Assembly (NCBI GenBank): GCA_910584585.1
Contig: CAJUBP010000012.1
Coordinates: 100,767-109,892 of the forward strand
Direction: 5' to 3'
Length of the DNA: 9,126 bases
Source of the DNA: an uncultured Lachnospiraceae bacterium
GTDB taxonomy: Bacteria > Bacillota > Clostridia > Lachnospirales > Lachnospiraceae
The notes under the pieces: generated by a model
Database searches by the model: none
Told to the model about the DNA's origin: nothing
What the model saw: the letters and a program-made list of their open reading frames with translations, nothing else
Part shown: positions 7,568 through 9,126 of the stretch, piece by piece
How positions within the stretch are numbered: the stretch's first letter is position 1
How the letters are laid out: every line of letters begins with the position of its first letter
Made by a program: the position numbers and the translations under genes

Positions 7568-7587
7568 TATCTATTGAAGGGAGATTT

Positions 7588-8067
7588 ATGAAGATTACCA
7601 TATTGACGGTTGGAAAAATAAAAGAAAAATTCTACCGGCAGGCCGTGGAGGAATTTGAGAAACGCCTGAGCCGTTATTGTAAGCTGGAAATCATCGAGGT
7701 GGCCGATGAGAAAACGCCGGATCGCGCCAGCGAGGCAGAAGAACTGCTGGTGAAAGAAAAAGAGGGGCAGAGGCTGCTGAAGTATTTTCGTGACGATGCC
7801 TTTATCTGCGCATTGGCAATTGAGGGAAAGATGCTGGATTCAGTGGAACTGTCCGAAAAGATAGAAAGCCTGGGGGTGTCGGGAACCAGCCATCTGATAT
7901 TTGTCATCGGAGGGTCCTTGGGGCTGGCAGAGCAGGTGCTGAAGCGGGCGGATTTTTTGCTGAGTTTTTCGAAGATGACGTTTCCCCATCAGTTGATGCG
8001 GGTGATTCTGCTGGAACAGATTTATCGGAGTTACCGGATCCTTTCGAAACAGCCCTATCATAAATGA
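7588..8067 (+). CDS. rlmH: 23S rRNA (pseudouridine1915-N3)-methyltransferase RlmH
   Basis: RlmH methylates pseudouridine 1915 in helix 69 of 23S rRNA on assembled 70S ribosomes, using S-adenosylmethionine. The 159-residue product has the standard length and the single-domain SPOUT (trefoil-knot) layout: N-terminal MKITILTVGKIKEKFY, then FVIGGSLGL (105-113) for SAM binding, the knot segment LSFSKMTFPHQLMR (125-138), EQIYRSYRI (143-151) and the conserved C-terminal PYHK (156-159), whose Tyr and His are typical of the family. The ATG at 7588 has GAAGGGAG at 7576-7583. It is divergent from xpt and appears to be transcribed from its own promoter. No terminator lies directly after it; the first good one is about 150 bases downstream. 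Confidence 0.96.
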   Translation: MKITILTVGKIKEKFYRQAVEEFEKRLSRYCKLEIIEVADEKTPDRASEAEELLVKEKEGQRLLKYFRDDAFICALAIEGKMLDSVELSEKIESLGVSGTSHLIFVIGGSLGLAEQVLKRADFLLSFSKMTFPHQLMRVILLEQIYRSYRILSKQPYHK

Positions 8068-8106
8068 GCGCTGCGGTTCGGGGATTGGAATTATAAAAAA
8101 ATAATG

Positions 8107-8174
8107 TGTATATTTTTTTATTTTTCTGTATGGATTTTATGGCAAAATATACAGAACGATATCGTGATAAAATC
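8107..8174. repeat. Overlapping inverted repeats
   Basis: TGTATATTTT (8107-8116) is perfectly complementary to AAAATATACA (8144-8153). GATTTTAT (8133-8140) is complementary to ATAAAATC (8167-8174), and ACGATATCGT (8156-8165) is a 10-base palindrome within that second pair. CTGTAT (8126-8131) can also pair with ATACAG (8149-8154). The first two pairs interleave, so they cannot form together as a simple hairpin. This could be protein-binding DNA or alternative RNA folds; AT-richness raises the chance level. Confidence 0.5.
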
Positions 8175-8188
8175 AAAAAAAAGGAGAA

Positions 8189-8260
8189 ATGAATAGAAAA
8201 ATCTATAATTTATGCACAAAAGCATACGATTTATGTATGCTTTTTATTTTTAGTGTATAA
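8189..8260 (+). CDS. Possible 23-residue leader peptide overlapping the terminator
   Basis: ATG at 8189 opens 23 codons (MNRKIYNLCTKAYDLCMLF, then IFSV) ending at TAA 8258-8260. It is preceded by AAAAGGAG, but the spacing to ATG is only 2 bases, which is poor. The coding frame spans the whole terminator hairpin, an arrangement seen in translational attenuators. It may be a chance frame. Confidence 0.2.
   Translation: MNRKIYNLCTKAYDLCMLFIFSV
8218..8246 (+). terminator. Rho-independent terminator
   Basis: AGCATAC (8221-8227) pairs perfectly with GTATGCT (8235-8241) around a 7-base GATTTAT loop. The stem is extended by A-T pairs on either side (8218-8220 with 8242-8244), and the downstream arm runs into TTTTTATTTTT. 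It probably ends transcripts coming from rlmH and insulates the PTS promoter. Confidence 0.8.
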
Positions 8261-8290
8261 AATTCGGCGATTGTTACAAAAAATCCCGTT

Positions 8291-8318
8291 TTGTATTTGC
8301 GGCTGTTGTCACTATAAT
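8291..8318 (+). promoter_or_regulatory. PTS operon promoter with inverted repeat over the -35
   Basis: TTGTAT (8291-8296) and a consensus TATAAT (8313-8318) are 16 bases apart. The 7-base inverted repeat TACAAAA-N7-TTTTGTA (8275-8295) covers most of the -35, where a bound repressor would block polymerase. The transcript would begin near 8325, about 30 bases before the IIA start. Confidence 0.6.
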
Positions 8319-8353
8319 GATGATGTAAAGTAAAAAACACAAGGAGGGAAAAC

Positions 8354-8662
8354 ATGGATACAGAAGTAATTGCAATGAATTTAATTGCTCATTCAGGAGA
8401 CGCCAGGACAATGGCATTCCAGGCGTTGCAGACAGCAAAGAAATTGGATTTTGAAGAAGCTGACCGTTTGATGCAGGAAAGTAAAGAAGCTGCCATTGAA
8501 GCGCATAATGCTCAGACAGAACTGCTTGTTGCGGAGGCAAATGGTGAAAAACCGGAAATTAATGTTTTATTGGTTCATTCACAAGACCATTTAATGACAA
8601 GTATGTTAGCACAGGAACTAATCGGCGAAATGGTGCAAATGTACAAAGAATTTAAAAAGTAA
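8354..8662 (+). CDS. PTS lactose/cellobiose-family IIA component
   Basis: This 102-residue protein is the IIA phosphocarrier of a Lac-family sugar PTS: it accepts phosphate from HPr and passes it to IIB. The family's all-helical trimer is consistent with its composition. The active site is visible in VLLVHSQDHLMTSM (71-84), with H75 as the expected phosphorylated His and D78 as the expected metal-site Asp; the upstream IAHSGDARTMAFQAL (11-25) is also characteristic. A strong AAGGAGGG (8341-8348) precedes the ATG. IIB follows after 19 bases. The substrate (chitobiose, cellobiose, lactose or other) cannot be decided from IIA, so I give no symbol. This gene itself is intact. Confidence 0.93.
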   Translation: MDTEVIAMNLIAHSGDARTMAFQALQTAKKLDFEEADRLMQESKEAAIEAHNAQTELLVAEANGEKPEINVLLVHSQDHLMTSMLAQELIGEMVQMYKEFKK

Positions 8663-8681
8663 ACATAGGGAGGATTAAAGA

Positions 8682-8990
8682 ATGAGAATTTTATTGGCAT
8701 GCGGTGCAGGGTTATCAACGAGTATTTTAATGAAAAAAATGGAAAAGTATTGTGCAGGCGCAGGAGAAGAATTGACAATCAGCGCAGTTCCGGTAAGCGA
8801 TATTGCAAACAATGTTGATGCATATCAAAAAGATTATGACTGTGTTTTAATTGGGCCTCAGGTATCTTATCGTTTAGATGAATAAAAGGGAATATTATCC
8901 ATCCCTGCAGCAGCAATTCCTTCATTGGATTATGCAGTTGGCAATGCGGATAAGATTATGGCATTGGCTCATGAACTTACGGGAAAATAA
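8682..8990 (+). pseudogene. PTS lactose/cellobiose-family IIB, interrupted by an in-frame stop
   Basis: The frame begins MRILLACGAGLSTSILMKKM, with the IIB phosphorylation-site Cys at residue 7 in the expected P-loop (LACGAGLSTS), and continues to CVLIGPQVSYRLDE. A TAA follows at 8883-8885 (codon 68). The same frame then continues KGILSIPAAAIPSLDYAV through HELTGK to TAA 8988-8990. The sum, 102 codons, is the normal IIB length (about 100), and the segment after the stop looks like the IIB C-terminal half. The simplest explanation is a single nonsense change, for example CAA to TAA, or a sequencing error. A truncated 67-residue product would lack the C-terminal strand and helix. AGGGAGG at 8667-8673 serves the ATG at 8682. 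Confidence 0.8.
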
Positions 8991-8998
8991 TTTGTCAC

Positions 8999-9004
8999 AG
9001 GAGG
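8999..9004 (+). promoter_or_regulatory. Shine-Dalgarno for the gene after IIB
   Basis: A consensus AGGAGG is placed 9 bases before the GTG at 9014, just after the end of the restored IIB frame. It marks the GTG as the intended start of a third PTS gene. Confidence 0.6.
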
Positions 9005-9013
9005 AAAGAGAAA

Positions 9014-9115
9014 GTGAACAGCAAGTTAGAACAATTCGCCAATAGCGGATTTATGAAAAAAATTCAGGAAGTTAGTGTGAAGCCTTCACGTGGAGGTTTA
9101 GGCATAGTAAAATAA
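9014..9115 (+). pseudogene. Start of a probable IIC gene, frame broken after 33 codons
   Basis: From GTG 9014 the frame reads MNSKLEQFANSGFMKKIQEV and SVK, an amphipathic start that fits the N-terminus of a Lac-family IIC permease in the place where IIC is expected (after IIB). From about 9083 it changes to PSRGGLGIVK and stops at TAA 9113-9115, before any membrane segment. The other two forward frames after 9083 do not resume a IIC-like sequence within the window. Either an insertion or rearrangement starts near 9083, or this is a short gene of other kind. The window ends 11 bases later, so I cannot tell. Confidence 0.45.
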
Positions 9116-9126
9116 GCACCAGAAAA

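Larger units (their letters stand above)
8068..8353. other. AT-rich intergenic region with inverted repeats, terminator and PTS promoter
   Basis: This stretch separates rlmH from the PTS genes and is clearly more AT-rich than anything upstream. It holds, in order: overlapping inverted repeats (8107-8174), a short frame with a Shine-Dalgarno (8189-8260), a rho-independent terminator (8218-8246) and the PTS promoter (8291-8318). I see no tRNA or recognised riboswitch. Confidence 0.6.

Noticed and set aside
7674..8176. Minus-strand frames opposite rlmH and its downstream region (7674-7907, 7840-8061, 7904-8176).
   Set aside because: They are shadows of rlmH with low-complexity Ser-rich products and no translation signals.
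8141..8180. Possible catabolite-response (cre) site around ACGATATCGT.
   Set aside because: It lacks the flanking TG...CA pattern of the cre consensus and lies well over 100 bases upstream of the PTS promoter.

Overview
The window looks like a chromosomal segment of a low-to-moderate GC Firmicute, most likely a Clostridia member of the Lachnospiraceae type. This is inferred from a Gram-positive PolC polymerase, the MEP-pathway gene ispG directly upstream of polC, an Xpt purine salvage enzyme and strong Shine-Dalgarno sites throughout. No database search was possible, so the taxonomic call is inference.

Layout. Positions 1-78 hold a possible tail of an upstream reading frame whose stop overlaps the ispG start. 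ispG (78-1145) and polC (1148-5911) are separated by 2 bases and are probably one transcriptional unit. polC is intact in all its catalytic motifs but carries a long Gly/Pro/Asn/Trp-rich, internally repeated linker between its N-terminal domain and OB fold. A well-formed promoter with extended -10 (5992-6020) then drives a 60-residue protein of unknown function and a 110-residue SCP2-like protein. From 6618 to 6915 there is no convincing gene; this stretch contains a large nested imperfect palindrome (6734-6876) that looks like a structured RNA or dispersed palindromic repeat. xpt (minus strand, 6916-7488) and rlmH (plus strand, 7588-8067) are divergent, and their promoters overlap at the -10 hexamers.

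From about 8070 onward the sequence is visibly more AT-rich. A 286-base leader holds several inverted repeats, a rho-independent terminator and a promoter with an inverted repeat over its -35. It is followed by a lactose/cellobiose-family PTS cluster: an intact IIA (8354-8662), a IIB interrupted by an in-frame TAA at codon 68 of 102 (8682-8990), and the start of what may be IIC, whose frame closes after 33 codons (9014-9115). The PTS locus therefore looks decayed, or carries sequence errors, in this strain.

The first seven genes are housekeeping or small conserved genes: isoprenoid precursor synthesis, replication, possible lipid binding, purine salvage and ribosome modification. The most unusual items are the palindromic element at 6734-6876, the repeat-bearing PolC linker, and the broken PTS genes with their structured leader. 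I saw no clear evidence of a new defence or mobile system.
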